Shown piece by piece: positions 7,787 to 15,486 of a stretch of 24,184 bases of DNA. The stretch is from an uncultured Porphyromonadaceae bacterium (GTDB lineage: Bacteria > Bacteroidota > Bacteroidia > Bacteroidales > Muribaculaceae): positions 1 to 24,184 of the forward strand of contig CABTZK010000028.1 in the NCBI GenBank assembly GCA_902489275.1, in the 5' to 3' direction. The notes beneath the pieces are model-generated. The model was not told the origin of the DNA, made no database searches, and saw nothing but the letters and a program-made list of their open reading frames with translations. The position numbers and the translations under genes are program-made. Position 1 is the first letter of the stretch; each line of letters starts with the position of its first letter.

Positions 7787-8649
7787 AAAAGCATCTATTA
7801 ATCACAGGCGCTAACGGGCAATTGGGCAACGAGATGCGCAACGCGCTGAGCGAGAATCAAGATTTCGTGCCCTACCTCACCGATGTGGACGAACTCGACA
7901 TCTCCCACAAGGAGGCCATCGACGCATTCCTTGACCGTCATCCGGTAGACTACCTTGTGAACTGCGCGGCCTACACCGCCGTCGACAAGGCCGAAGAGAA
8001 CACGGAACTCTGCACCCGGCTGAACGTTGAAGCCGTTGAACTGCTGGCACAAGCCGCGCAACGTCACCACGCAAGAATCGTGCACATCTCGACCGACTAT
8101 GTGTTCGACGGGGAGCATTGCCGTCCCTACCGCGAAGACGATGCCCCCTGCCCGCGCTCGGTCTACGGCTCAACCAAGCTGGAGGGAGAAAAAAGGCTGC
8201 TCCAAGCCGCCCCTGAGAGCGTGATTGTGCGCACGGCATGGCTTTACTCGCCATACGGACACAACTTTGTGAAAACGATGATGTCGCTGGGCAAGTCGAA
8301 GCCCGCCCTCAAAGTGGTTGTTGACCAAGTGGGCACACCAACCTACGCCCGCGACCTGGCCGACGCTGTGATGGCCCTGCTCGCTGCCCCAGAGTGGAAA
8401 CCGGGCATCTACCACTTCAGCGACGAGGGCGCCATCTCGTGGTATGACTTCGCCAAAGCCATCCACCGCATCGCGGGCATCACGGGCTGCGCCGTGCACC
8501 CGTGCCGCACCAGCGACTACCCCACCCCAGCCCACCGGCCGCCCTACAGCGTGCTCGACAAGGGCAAAATCAAGGCTGCATTTGGCATCAGCATCCCCTA
8601 CTGGGAAGACAGCCTGCGAGCATGCATTGCGAGAATCCGTCAAGCGTAA
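7783..8649 (+). CDS. rfbD: dTDP-4-dehydrorhamnose reductase (RmlD/RfbD family)
   Basis: RfbD reduces dTDP-4-dehydro-L-rhamnose to dTDP-L-rhamnose with NAD(P)H, the last step of rhamnose-donor synthesis. The product from the GTG at 7783 is 288 aa, normal for the family. It shows the Rossmann motif TGANGQLG (8-15), the STDYVFDG segment (103-110) and the catalytic pair Tyr128/Lys132 (YGSTK). The frame is open well upstream of 7783, but that stretch is the DUF4924 gene in another frame. The start overlaps the DUF4924 stop by four bases. The other rhamnose genes (rfbA, B, C) are not in the window, so the exact substrate is assumed from family membership. Confidence 0.88.
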   Translation: MKKHLLITGANGQLGNEMRNALSENQDFVPYLTDVDELDISHKEAIDAFLDRHPVDYLVNCAAYTAVDKAEENTELCTRLNVEAVELLAQAAQRHHARIVHISTDYVFDGEHCRPYREDDAPCPRSVYGSTKLEGEKRLLQAAPESVIVRTAWLYSPYGHNFVKTMMSLGKSKPALKVVVDQVGTPTYARDLADAVMALLAAPEWKPGIYHFSDEGAISWYDFAKAIHRIAGITGCAVHPCRTSDYPTPAHRPPYSVLDKGKIKAAFGISIPYWEDSLRACIARIRQA

Positions 8650-8689
8650 CCCCCACACAATTCACAATTTAGATATTTTTATTCATAAC

Positions 8690-10270
8690 GTGACGAATTT
8701 AACTGACGAAATCAAGAAACGGCGCACTTTTGCGATTATCTCCCACCCCGACGCCGGCAAGACGACCTTGACCGAGAAGCTGCTGCTCTTTGGCGGCGCA
8801 ATCCATGTGGCAGGCGCCGTGAAATCAAATAAAATCAAGAAAACCGCGACGAGCGACTGGATGGAGATTGAGAAGCAACGCGGCATTTCGGTGGCCACCT
8901 CGGTGATGGGGTTTGACTACGAGGGGTATAAAATCAACATCCTCGACACGCCAGGTCACCAAGACTTTGCCGAAGACACTTTCCGCACGCTCACCGCTGT
9001 CGACAGCGTGATTATTGTGGTCGACGTGGCCAAAGGCGTTGAGCAGCAAACGCGCCGGCTCATGGAGGTGTGCCGCATGCGCAACACCCCTGTGATCATC
9101 TTTGTGAACAAACTTGACCGCGAGGGGCATGACCCATTTGACATTCTTGACGAGCTGGAGAGTGAGTTGAAAATCAACGTGCGCCCCCTGAGCTGGCCCA
9201 TCAACGGAGGGGCTAAGTTCAAGGGCGTGTATAACATCTACGAGCGCAACCTGAGCCTCTTCAAGGCCGACAAGCAGCACGTGACCGCCCGCGTTGACAT
9301 CAAGGACATCAACGACCCCCAAATCGACAAGGCGGTGGGCGAAGAGGATGCCGGGCGGCTTCGCGCCGACATCGAGCTCATCAATGGCGTTTACCCGGAA
9401 TTCAACGAGCTTGACTATCTCGACGCCAAGGTGGCTCCCGTGTTCTTTGGCTCGGCGCTCAACACCTTTGGCGTGAAAGAGCTGCTCGATTGCTTCATCC
9501 GCATTGCGCCTTCGCCGCAGCCCGTTCAAGCCATGGAACGCATGGTAGAGCCAGGGGAAAGCAAGTTCACTGGGTTTGTCTTCAAGATTCACGCCAACAT
9601 GGACCCCAATCATCGCAGCTGCATCGCGTTTGTGAAAGTTTGCTCCGGGGTTTTCCACCGCAACCAGTACTACCAGCACGTGCGCAGCAACAAGCAGCTT
9701 CGCTTCAGCGCCCCAACGGCGTTCATGGCTCAAAAGAAAGAGATCGTGGACGACATGTACCCCGGCGACATTGTGGGCCTGCCCGACAATGGCATGTTTA
9801 AGATTGGCGACACCCTCACCGAGGGCGAGCTGCTGCACTTCAAGGGGCTGCCCAGCTTCTCTCCCGAGATGTTCAAGTACATCGACAACAGCGACCCCAT
9901 GAAAGCCAAGCAGCTGAACAAGGGCATCGAGCAACTCATGGACGAGGGCGTAGCGCAACTCTTTGTGAACCAGTTCAACAACCGCAAAATCATTGGCACT
10001 GTAGGGCAACTGCAATTTGAGGTGATTCAGTATCGCCTACTCCACGAGTACGGCGCCAGCTGCCGCTGGGAACCCATTCACCTCTACAAGGCTTGCTGGA
10101 TTGAGAGTGAGGATGAAGCGGCACTTGAGGCGTTCAAGCGCCGCAAGCACCAGTTCATGGCCCTTGACCGCGAGGGACGCGACGTGTTCCTGGCCGACTC
10201 GAGCTATGTGCTCTCGATGGCGCAGCAAGATTTCCCGAAAATCAAGTTCCACTTCACCAGTGAATTTTAA
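8690..10270 (+). CDS. prfC: Peptide chain release factor 3
   Basis: RF3 is a translational GTPase that recycles RF1/RF2 from the ribosome after termination. The 526-aa product carries the P-loop SHPDAGKT (18-25), the switch II motif DTPGH (86-90), NKLD (140-143) and the family segment SDWMEIEKQRGISV, followed by the EF-Tu-like and RF3 C-terminal domains. The frame extends upstream into rfbD without a sensible protein. The GTG at 8690 (MTNLTDEIKKRRTF) gives the usual N-terminus and length, and no in-frame ATG occurs before the conserved P-loop. The 40-base gap after rfbD is AT-rich and has no consensus promoter, so read-through from the upstream operon is likely. Confidence 0.94.
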   Translation: MTNLTDEIKKRRTFAIISHPDAGKTTLTEKLLLFGGAIHVAGAVKSNKIKKTATSDWMEIEKQRGISVATSVMGFDYEGYKINILDTPGHQDFAEDTFRTLTAVDSVIIVVDVAKGVEQQTRRLMEVCRMRNTPVIIFVNKLDREGHDPFDILDELESELKINVRPLSWPINGGAKFKGVYNIYERNLSLFKADKQHVTARVDIKDINDPQIDKAVGEEDAGRLRADIELINGVYPEFNELDYLDAKVAPVFFGSALNTFGVKELLDCFIRIAPSPQPVQAMERMVEPGESKFTGFVFKIHANMDPNHRSCIAFVKVCSGVFHRNQYYQHVRSNKQLRFSAPTAFMAQKKEIVDDMYPGDIVGLPDNGMFKIGDTLTEGELLHFKGLPSFSPEMFKYIDNSDPMKAKQLNKGIEQLMDEGVAQLFVNQFNNRKIIGTVGQLQFEVIQYRLLHEYGASCRWEPIHLYKACWIESEDEAALEAFKRRKHQFMALDREGRDVFLADSSYVLSMAQQDFPKIKFHFTSEF

Positions 10271-10281
10271 CCGCCGAAAGC

Positions 10282-10312
10282 TTGTTATCCCGAGTTATTC
10301 CAACTAATTTTG
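10282..10312 (+). promoter_or_regulatory. Promoter of the kinase/RapZ-C - murU-like pair
   Basis: TTG at 10282-10284 and TAATTTTG at 10305-10312 are separated by 20 nt, matching the Bacteroidetes consensus. Start of transcription would be near 10319, about 18 nt before the ATG at 10337. Confidence 0.65.
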
Positions 10313-10336
10313 CTCACTCAACAATAGCCAAACGAC

Positions 10337-11770
10337 ATGAATTCTGAAATTTTAAAGCAGCTTTACCTGCAACACGTTGGTTCTGAAGCCACTGGCATCG
10401 TCGAAATGCCAGCCTCGGGCTCCAATCGCCGCTACTTCCGCCTGACGGGCCCCAAAAGCATCATCGGCGTGCTGGGCGAGTGCAAGCCCGAAAACGAGGC
10501 ATTCCTCTACATGGACAGGCATTTCTTGTCAAAAGGCCTGCCCGTGCCCAAAGTGATTGCCGCAAGCGACGACCGCATGGCCTACATCCAAGAGGACTTG
10601 GGAGATACCATCCTGTTCAACGCTATCGAGAAAGGGCGCAAGACCCGTGTGTATGGCGAAGAGGAAAAGCTGATGCTCTCCAAGACCCTGCGCCAATTGT
10701 GCAAATTCCAATTTCTGGGCGCTGACGGCATGGACTTCAAGGTGTGCTACCCGGCATCGGAATTTGACGCGCGCTCCATCTTTTGGGATTTAAATTACTT
10801 CAAATACTGCTTTCTGAAAGCAACGGGTCTCGACTTCAACGAGAGTCTGCTCGAAGACGACTTCCAGCACCTGGCCGACGTGCTCCTGCGTAGCAACAGC
10901 GCCACTTTCATGTACCGCGATTTCCAGTCACGAAACGTCATGATCAAGGATGGCGAGCCTTATTTCATCGATTTCCAAGGAGGGCGCAAGGGGCCTTACT
11001 TCTACGACGTGGCCTCGTTCCTGTGGCAAGCCAAAGCCAACTTCCCCGATAGCCTGCGCCGGGAGTTGCTGAAGGTGTATGTCAAGGAACTTCAAAAATA
11101 CAAGTATGTGGACGAGGGCTATTTTTACTCGCAACTGCGCCACTTTATCTTGTTCCGCACACTGCAAGTGCTTGGCGCTTACGGTTTCAGAGGCTACTTC
11201 GAGAAAAAGCCCCATTTCATGCAAAGCGTTCCGTTTGCCATCAACAACTTGCGCCAGCTGCTCAATGAGCCTTACGTTGAGTACCCTTATCTGAACAAGG
11301 TGCTGAACAACCTTGTGAACATGTCACAATTCACCGACGAGCTGCAAAAGCACATGCTCACCGTGAAAGTGATGAGCTTTGCCTACAAGAAAGGCATTCC
11401 CAACGACGCATCGGGCAATGGCGGCGGCTTTGTCTTTGACTGCCGCGCCTGCAACAACCCTGGCAAGTATGACCGCTTCAAGCCGTACATCGGCCTTGAC
11501 GAGCCCGTGATCAAGTTTCTTGAAGACGATGGAGAGATACTGACCTTTCTCGATCACGCCTATGGGCTGGTCGATGCCTCGGTCAAGCGATATGTCGAGC
11601 GCGGTTTCACCAACCTGATGGTGTGCTTCGGCTGCACCGGAGGGCAACACCGCTCGGTCTACAGCGCCCAGCACATGGCTCAGCACATCTACGAGAAATT
11701 CAACGTGAAAGTCGAGCTCGTGCACCGCGAGCAGAACATTGAGCAAGTTTTCAATCCTATTCAGAAATAA
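10337..11770 (+). CDS. Fusion of AmgK-like sugar kinase and RapZ C-terminal domain
   Basis: The 477-aa protein joins two domains. Residues about 20-310 form an aminoglycoside-phosphotransferase-fold kinase. The catalytic loop YRDFQSRN has Asp195 and Asn200, and the Mg-binding IDF has Asp212, as in AmgK, the anomeric kinase for N-acetylmuramate/GlcNAc. Residues about 338-472 match the C-terminal domain of RapZ: FDCRACNNPG (368-376), the GLDEPV segment and the signature GCTGGQHRS (432-440). In E. coli this domain senses glucosamine-6-phosphate and controls GlmS through small RNAs. The P-loop half of RapZ is absent. Together with the MurU-like gene five bases downstream, I infer a role in recycling cell-wall amino sugars. 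Sugar specificity is not shown by the sequence. Confidence 0.85.
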   Translation: MNSEILKQLYLQHVGSEATGIVEMPASGSNRRYFRLTGPKSIIGVLGECKPENEAFLYMDRHFLSKGLPVPKVIAASDDRMAYIQEDLGDTILFNAIEKGRKTRVYGEEEKLMLSKTLRQLCKFQFLGADGMDFKVCYPASEFDARSIFWDLNYFKYCFLKATGLDFNESLLEDDFQHLADVLLRSNSATFMYRDFQSRNVMIKDGEPYFIDFQGGRKGPYFYDVASFLWQAKANFPDSLRRELLKVYVKELQKYKYVDEGYFYSQLRHFILFRTLQVLGAYGFRGYFEKKPHFMQSVPFAINNLRQLLNEPYVEYPYLNKVLNNLVNMSQFTDELQKHMLTVKVMSFAYKKGIPNDASGNGGGFVFDCRACNNPGKYDRFKPYIGLDEPVIKFLEDDGEILTFLDHAYGLVDASVKRYVERGFTNLMVCFGCTGGQHRSVYSAQHMAQHIYEKFNVKVELVHREQNIEQVFNPIQK

Positions 11771-11775
11771 GAACG

Positions 11776-12516
11776 ATGAAAGCCATGATCTTTGCAGCCG
11801 GGCTGGGAACCCGGCTGCGCCCTTTGACCAACGACCGCCCCAAAGCACTCGTAGAGGTGAACGGCAAAACCATGCTGGAGCGGGTGATCACTCACGTGGC
11901 CGAGGCAGGTTTTGACGAAATCACCATCAACATCCACCACTTTGGGCAAAAAATCATCGACTTCTTGGCCGAGAAGAAAAATTTTGGATTGAACCTCCAC
12001 ATCAGCGACGAGCGCGACTTGCTGCTTGACACGGGCGGCGGGCTGCTCAAAGCGCGCAAGTTTCTTGACGGCGACGAGCCTTTCCTTGTCCACAATGCCG
12101 ACATTTTGACTGACTTGAATCTCAAAGCCATGCACGGCTATGCGACCGCAAGCGGCACGCTTTCGACGGTGCTGGTGAAATCTCGCAAGACCCAGCGATA
12201 TTTCCTTTTTGACAACACCAACCAGCTGCGCGGCTGGGTCAACAAGAATACTGGAGAAACCAAGCCGGCTGGCACGTCCTATCTTCCTGGGCAATACAGG
12301 GAACTCGCCTTTGGCGGCATACACATCATCTCTCCTGCCATCTTCGACCTCCTCGCGAGCTATGCCAACGGCAACGCGGTGTTTTCTATCACGCCGTTCT
12401 ACATCGACACATGTGCCCGGTACCCCATTCACGGCTACGAGTCGCAAGCGAGCTACAAGTGGCTCGACGTGGGCAAGCCCGAAACCTTGGCGCAAGCCGC
12501 CGCTATGTTCCCATAG
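11776..12516 (+). CDS. MurU-like sugar-1-phosphate nucleotidyltransferase
   Basis: The 246-aa enzyme has the nucleotidyltransferase signature GLGTRLRPL (9-17) followed by PKAL (22-25), a TGGG motif (86-89, LLLDTGGGLLKA) and the metal-binding Asp109 in HNADI. Such enzymes join a sugar-1-phosphate with an NTP to give an NDP-sugar. The LDTGGG segment and small size recall MurU (N-acetylmuramate-1-phosphate uridylyltransferase). A mannose-1-phosphate guanylyltransferase or HddC-type activity cannot be excluded. It lies five bases after the kinase/RapZ-C gene, so the kinase could supply its substrate. It converges on pcrA with a 17-base gap and no visible terminator. Confidence 0.8.
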   Translation: MKAMIFAAGLGTRLRPLTNDRPKALVEVNGKTMLERVITHVAEAGFDEITINIHHFGQKIIDFLAEKKNFGLNLHISDERDLLLDTGGGLLKARKFLDGDEPFLVHNADILTDLNLKAMHGYATASGTLSTVLVKSRKTQRYFLFDNTNQLRGWVNKNTGETKPAGTSYLPGQYRELAFGGIHIISPAIFDLLASYANGNAVFSITPFYIDTCARYPIHGYESQASYKWLDVGKPETLAQAAAMFP

Positions 12517-12533
12517 CGTTTTTTGAGTGGCGC

Positions 12534-14921
12534 TCACTCCATGATGTCAAACATGGCAAATTTCAGCAAGAGAGTTTTCATGCCTTGCGTGTTGAATTTC
12601 ACAATGATTTTGGCATCGGAGGCTGTATCGATGCTCAAAATCACGCCTTCGCCAAAACGGTTGTGCCTGATGAGCATTCCCTCTTTCAATTCGCGAGCTT
12701 GGTGTTTCGCGCCAGCAGTGGGCGCTGTGCCCGCTGCCCTCTTGATGGGGGTAAGACGGCGCGGAGGCACAAAATTGTGGGCTGCCGGTGGCGGCGTGAC
12801 CGATGCCATGGGCGATGCCCCTGAAGGCCATGTGCGGGTTTCTGGCTCAAAACTGCCGGCAAACTCCCGTCGTGGCCTGTCGCCAGGCATCGAGAACGAG
12901 GTGCTGCTGCGCGCCAGGAACTGCGGGTCGATGTCATGAATGAAACGGCTCTCGGAGCAGAGCGACGACATGCCATTGATGGTGGGCGACTCGCTCACGA
13001 GCAGCGTGCAATGGCTCATGGCCCGCGTAATCGCCACATAGAGCAAGCGCCGCTCCTCCTCAATCTCGGGCAGCGAGCTCATGCTCTTGCTCGACGGGAA
13101 CCGGTGCTCCTCGACCCCAGCGATGATCACGTTTTTAAACTCCAATCCCTTGGCAGCATGAACCGTCATGAGCGTGACCTTCCCCTCCTTGCTCTCCTCT
13201 TCGCTGGTTTGGTCTTGATCGGTCGCCAGCGCCACCTCGTTCAGGAAATCGGCAAACGTGCCGCAATTGCCCGTTTCTTCCATCTTGTTGTCGACAAATT
13301 CCTTGGCGCTGCCAAGGAGTTCCTTCAAGTTCTCCTGCCGGCTGATGTTCTCGGGCGTGCTGTCGCCTTCCAGCTCGGCAAGCAATTGCGCACGAGTGAT
13401 GATGTCCTGGGCGATGAGATAGGCATCCTGCGTTTCCTGATGCAGCTGGATGAAACGCTGGATGAGCACTTTGAATCCGTCAAGTTTCTTGAGCGTGCCC
13501 TTGTTGACATTGAGCCCGTAGCGGGCAGGCGCGCACACCACCTGCCACATGCTCACGTTGTGCTCCACTGCACACGATTGAATCTTCCCCATCGTGGTGC
13601 CGCCAATGCCACGCTGGGGATAATTGATAATGCGGCGCAACGACTCGTCGTTGTCAGGATTGATGGCCATGCGGAAGTAGCACACGGCGTCTTTCACCTC
13701 CTTGCGCTGATAGAACGCCAAGCCGCCCCAAATGCGATAGGGAATGCTCATGCGCGTGTTTCCATGGTCGTTTTTCAATCCACCGTCGCGCAGTGCCTTT
13801 TCAATGATGCGCGACTGGGCGTTGGTGCGGTAAAGGACGGCAAAATCCTCGTAGCTGCCACCCTGGCTGCGCTTGAGGCGAACGATTGTGTTGGCAATCA
13901 CATAGGCGGCCTCGTAGTCGGTGCTGCACTTGACCACGTGCACTTTCTCGCCAAGCTCATTTTGGGAAAAGATGTGTTTTCTGATTTGGCGCTTGTTTTT
14001 CTCGATGAGCGAGTTGGCCGCTCCGATAATGTTCTGCGTGGAGCGGTAGTTCTGTTCCAGCTTGAATGTTTTAAGGCCTGGATATTGCTTTTCAAGGCTC
14101 AAAATATTCCCGATGTTAGCCCCTCTAAACGAGTAGATGCTTTGCGCGTCGTCGCCCACGGCACAGATGCGCTGATGCTGTTGAGCCAATTGCTTGACAA
14201 TGATGTGCTGGGCGAAATTGGTGTCCTGGTACTCGTCGATGAGGATGTAGCGGAAGAAATTTTGATACCTCTGTGCCACATCCGGATTGTCGCGCAACAA
14301 GATATTGGTGTAGTAGAGCAAGTCGTCAAAATCCAACGCTCCTGCAATGCGGCAACGGTCACAATAGGTCTTGTAAATCATGCCGGTTTTCTCGCGATTA
14401 AATCGCCGGTCCTCCTCGCGCAACGCTTGATTGGCCTCGTAATCCCCGGGGCCAATCATGTTGTTTTTAGCCAGCGAGATGCGAGCCTGAATCGCCGCTG
14501 GCTTATATACTTTGTCATCAAGTTCCATATCCTTGATAATCAACTTGATTGACGATTTAGAGTCGGTCGCGTCGTAGATGGTGTAGTTGCTGCTATAGCC
14601 AAACTTATCGGCATTCTGGCGCAAGATGCGGGCGAAAATCGAGTGGAAAGTCCCCATCCACAGCTGGGCGGCTGTCTCGTGCCCAACGAGATTCTCCACG
14701 CGCTCGCGCATCTCTCGGGCAGCCTTGTTGGTGAACGTGAGCGCCATGATTTGCCATGGAGCCATGCCCAATTGGAGCAAGTGCACAATCTTGTAGGTAA
14801 GTACGCGGGTCTTGCCTGACCCTGCTCCCGCAATCACGAGTTGGGGGCCAGCGGTGTACTCCACTGCGGCTCGCTGCTGGGGATTCAATTGCTGTAAATA
14901 ATCTTCCACTGGTGGTGTCAT
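12534..14921 (-). CDS. pcrA: UvrD/PcrA-type DNA helicase
   Basis: This is a superfamily 1A 3'-5' DNA helicase acting in repair and in clearing replication conflicts. The 795-aa protein shows the Q-motif LNPQQ (12-16), Walker A GAGSGKT (32-38), TFHS (91-94), the Walker B box DEYQDTN (229-235), GDDAQSIYSFRGA (256-268) and NYRS (291-294). Later come VTLMTVHAAKGLEF and LLYVAITRA. The C-terminal 45 residues (GMLIRHNRFGEGVI onward) form the Tudor-like RNA-polymerase-binding domain typical of PcrA/UvrD. The frame can be extended to a TTG at 14939, but that codon lies inside the -7 promoter box (14937-14944), so the ATG at 14921 is the real start. Confidence 0.95.
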   Translation of the reverse strand: MTPPVEDYLQQLNPQQRAAVEYTAGPQLVIAGAGSGKTRVLTYKIVHLLQLGMAPWQIMALTFTNKAAREMRERVENLVGHETAAQLWMGTFHSIFARILRQNADKFGYSSNYTIYDATDSKSSIKLIIKDMELDDKVYKPAAIQARISLAKNNMIGPGDYEANQALREEDRRFNREKTGMIYKTYCDRCRIAGALDFDDLLYYTNILLRDNPDVAQRYQNFFRYILIDEYQDTNFAQHIIVKQLAQQHQRICAVGDDAQSIYSFRGANIGNILSLEKQYPGLKTFKLEQNYRSTQNIIGAANSLIEKNKRQIRKHIFSQNELGEKVHVVKCSTDYEAAYVIANTIVRLKRSQGGSYEDFAVLYRTNAQSRIIEKALRDGGLKNDHGNTRMSIPYRIWGGLAFYQRKEVKDAVCYFRMAINPDNDESLRRIINYPQRGIGGTTMGKIQSCAVEHNVSMWQVVCAPARYGLNVNKGTLKKLDGFKVLIQRFIQLHQETQDAYLIAQDIITRAQLLAELEGDSTPENISRQENLKELLGSAKEFVDNKMEETGNCGTFADFLNEVALATDQDQTSEEESKEGKVTLMTVHAAKGLEFKNVIIAGVEEHRFPSSKSMSSLPEIEEERRLLYVAITRAMSHCTLLVSESPTINGMSSLCSESRFIHDIDPQFLARSSTSFSMPGDRPRREFAGSFEPETRTWPSGASPMASVTPPPAAHNFVPPRRLTPIKRAAGTAPTAGAKHQARELKEGMLIRHNRFGEGVILSIDTASDAKIIVKFNTQGMKTLLLKFAMFDIME

Positions 14922-14936
14922 GCATTTATGAAAGAG

Positions 14937-14967
14937 CAAAGTTACGCTTTTTCAGCGAAAGTCACAA
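14937..14967 (-). promoter_or_regulatory. Promoter of pcrA
   Basis: On the minus strand TTG (14967-14965) and TAACTTTG (14944-14937) are separated by 20 nt. The -33 box touches the stop region of the upstream HsdR-N gene. Transcription would start near 14931, leaving only about 10 nt before the ATG at 14921. The helicase can therefore be expressed independently of its neighbour. Confidence 0.7.
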
Positions 14968-15414
14968 CTGCGAGTAGTCGGGGATGTCGGCCAAAAAGCC
15001 GTAGGTGTCGTTTTGATAGTCGATTTTACAACAATAATGGGTCAATCCGTTTGAGACGATGAGGTATTTCGCCCGAAGCACCATGTTGTAGCGCACGATT
15101 TGGTCAAACGTCAATTGGGTGATTGCGATCTGGGGAGCCTTGTACTCAATGATGACTTGCGGGAGGCCATGCTCATCGGCCACCAGCGAGTCGCACCTGC
15201 GCTGGATTCCGTTTTGGACCAGCGAGACCTCATTGGCCATGCGCCCCATGGGAAACCCCTTCTCCTGAATGAGGAAGCGCACAAAATGCTGCCTCACCCA
15301 CTCCTCGGGGGTGATGGTGACGAACCGCCGCCTGAGCTGGTCGAAAATAGTCCATGCGCCTTTTTCGTTCTTTTTTATATTAAACTGATATTCAGGAAGA
15401 TTAAGTTTCATCAT
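14962..15414 (-). CDS. Stand-alone type I restriction HsdR N-terminal domain protein
   Basis: The 150-aa product (MMKLNLPEYQFNIKK onward; 149 aa if the second ATG at 15411 is used) matches the HSDR_N domain family. A PD-(D/E)xK nuclease core is visible: Asp75 (RRCDSLV), then Glu90 and Lys92 (VIIEYKAP). The conserved TPEEWVRQH segment precedes it. No helicase/translocase part, HsdM or HsdS lies nearby, so this is not a type I restriction system. Small proteins of this type are widespread in Bacteroidota, and I know of no assigned role. The frame continues to 15459, but the added residues cover the promoter region and do not fit the family. It lies upstream of pcrA on the same strand, 40 bases apart. 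Confidence 0.8.
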   Translation of the reverse strand: MMKLNLPEYQFNIKKNEKGAWTIFDQLRRRFVTITPEEWVRQHFVRFLIQEKGFPMGRMANEVSLVQNGIQRRCDSLVADEHGLPQVIIEYKAPQIAITQLTFDQIVRYNMVLRAKYLIVSNGLTHYCCKIDYQNDTYGFLADIPDYSQL

Positions 15415-15423
15415 TAAAAAGGA

Positions 15424-15455
15424 TTTGCACAACTCGCAAAAACGTTGTAAATTTA
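15424..15455 (+). promoter_or_regulatory. Candidate holA promoter, sharing a palindromic -7 box
   Basis: TTTG at 15424-15427 lies 20 nt before TAAATTTA at 15448-15455, one mismatch from TAnnTTTG. Start of transcription would be near 15460, about 25 nt before the holA ATG. The -7 box is a perfect palindrome and can serve the opposite strand too. Confidence 0.5.
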
Positions 15456-15478
15456 GCAATTATTTCCAATATTTTCAA
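15448..15478 (-). promoter_or_regulatory. Candidate promoter of the HsdR-N gene, sharing the same -7 box
   Basis: On the minus strand TTG (15478-15476) lies 20 nt before the palindromic TAAATTTA (15455-15448). Start of transcription would be near 15443, about 28 nt before the ATG at 15414. Confidence 0.45.
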
Positions 15479-15486
15479 CAACCGCA

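Noticed and set aside
8825..10015. 396-codon open frame on the minus strand opposite prfC
   Set aside because: Antisense shadow of release factor 3, with no recognisable domain.
12936..14552. 538-codon open frame on the plus strand opposite pcrA
   Set aside because: It lies fully antisense to a helicase gene with every family motif intact. Its translation is rich in His/Ala/Leu and resembles no family; it is a shadow of GC-rich codons.
14922..14939. TTG start six codons upstream for pcrA
   Set aside because: It lies within the predicted -7 promoter element, so it would not be transcribed from that promoter.
14962..15414. Type I restriction-modification system
   Set aside because: Only an HsdR N-terminal-like domain is present; there is no translocase part, HsdM or HsdS anywhere in the window.
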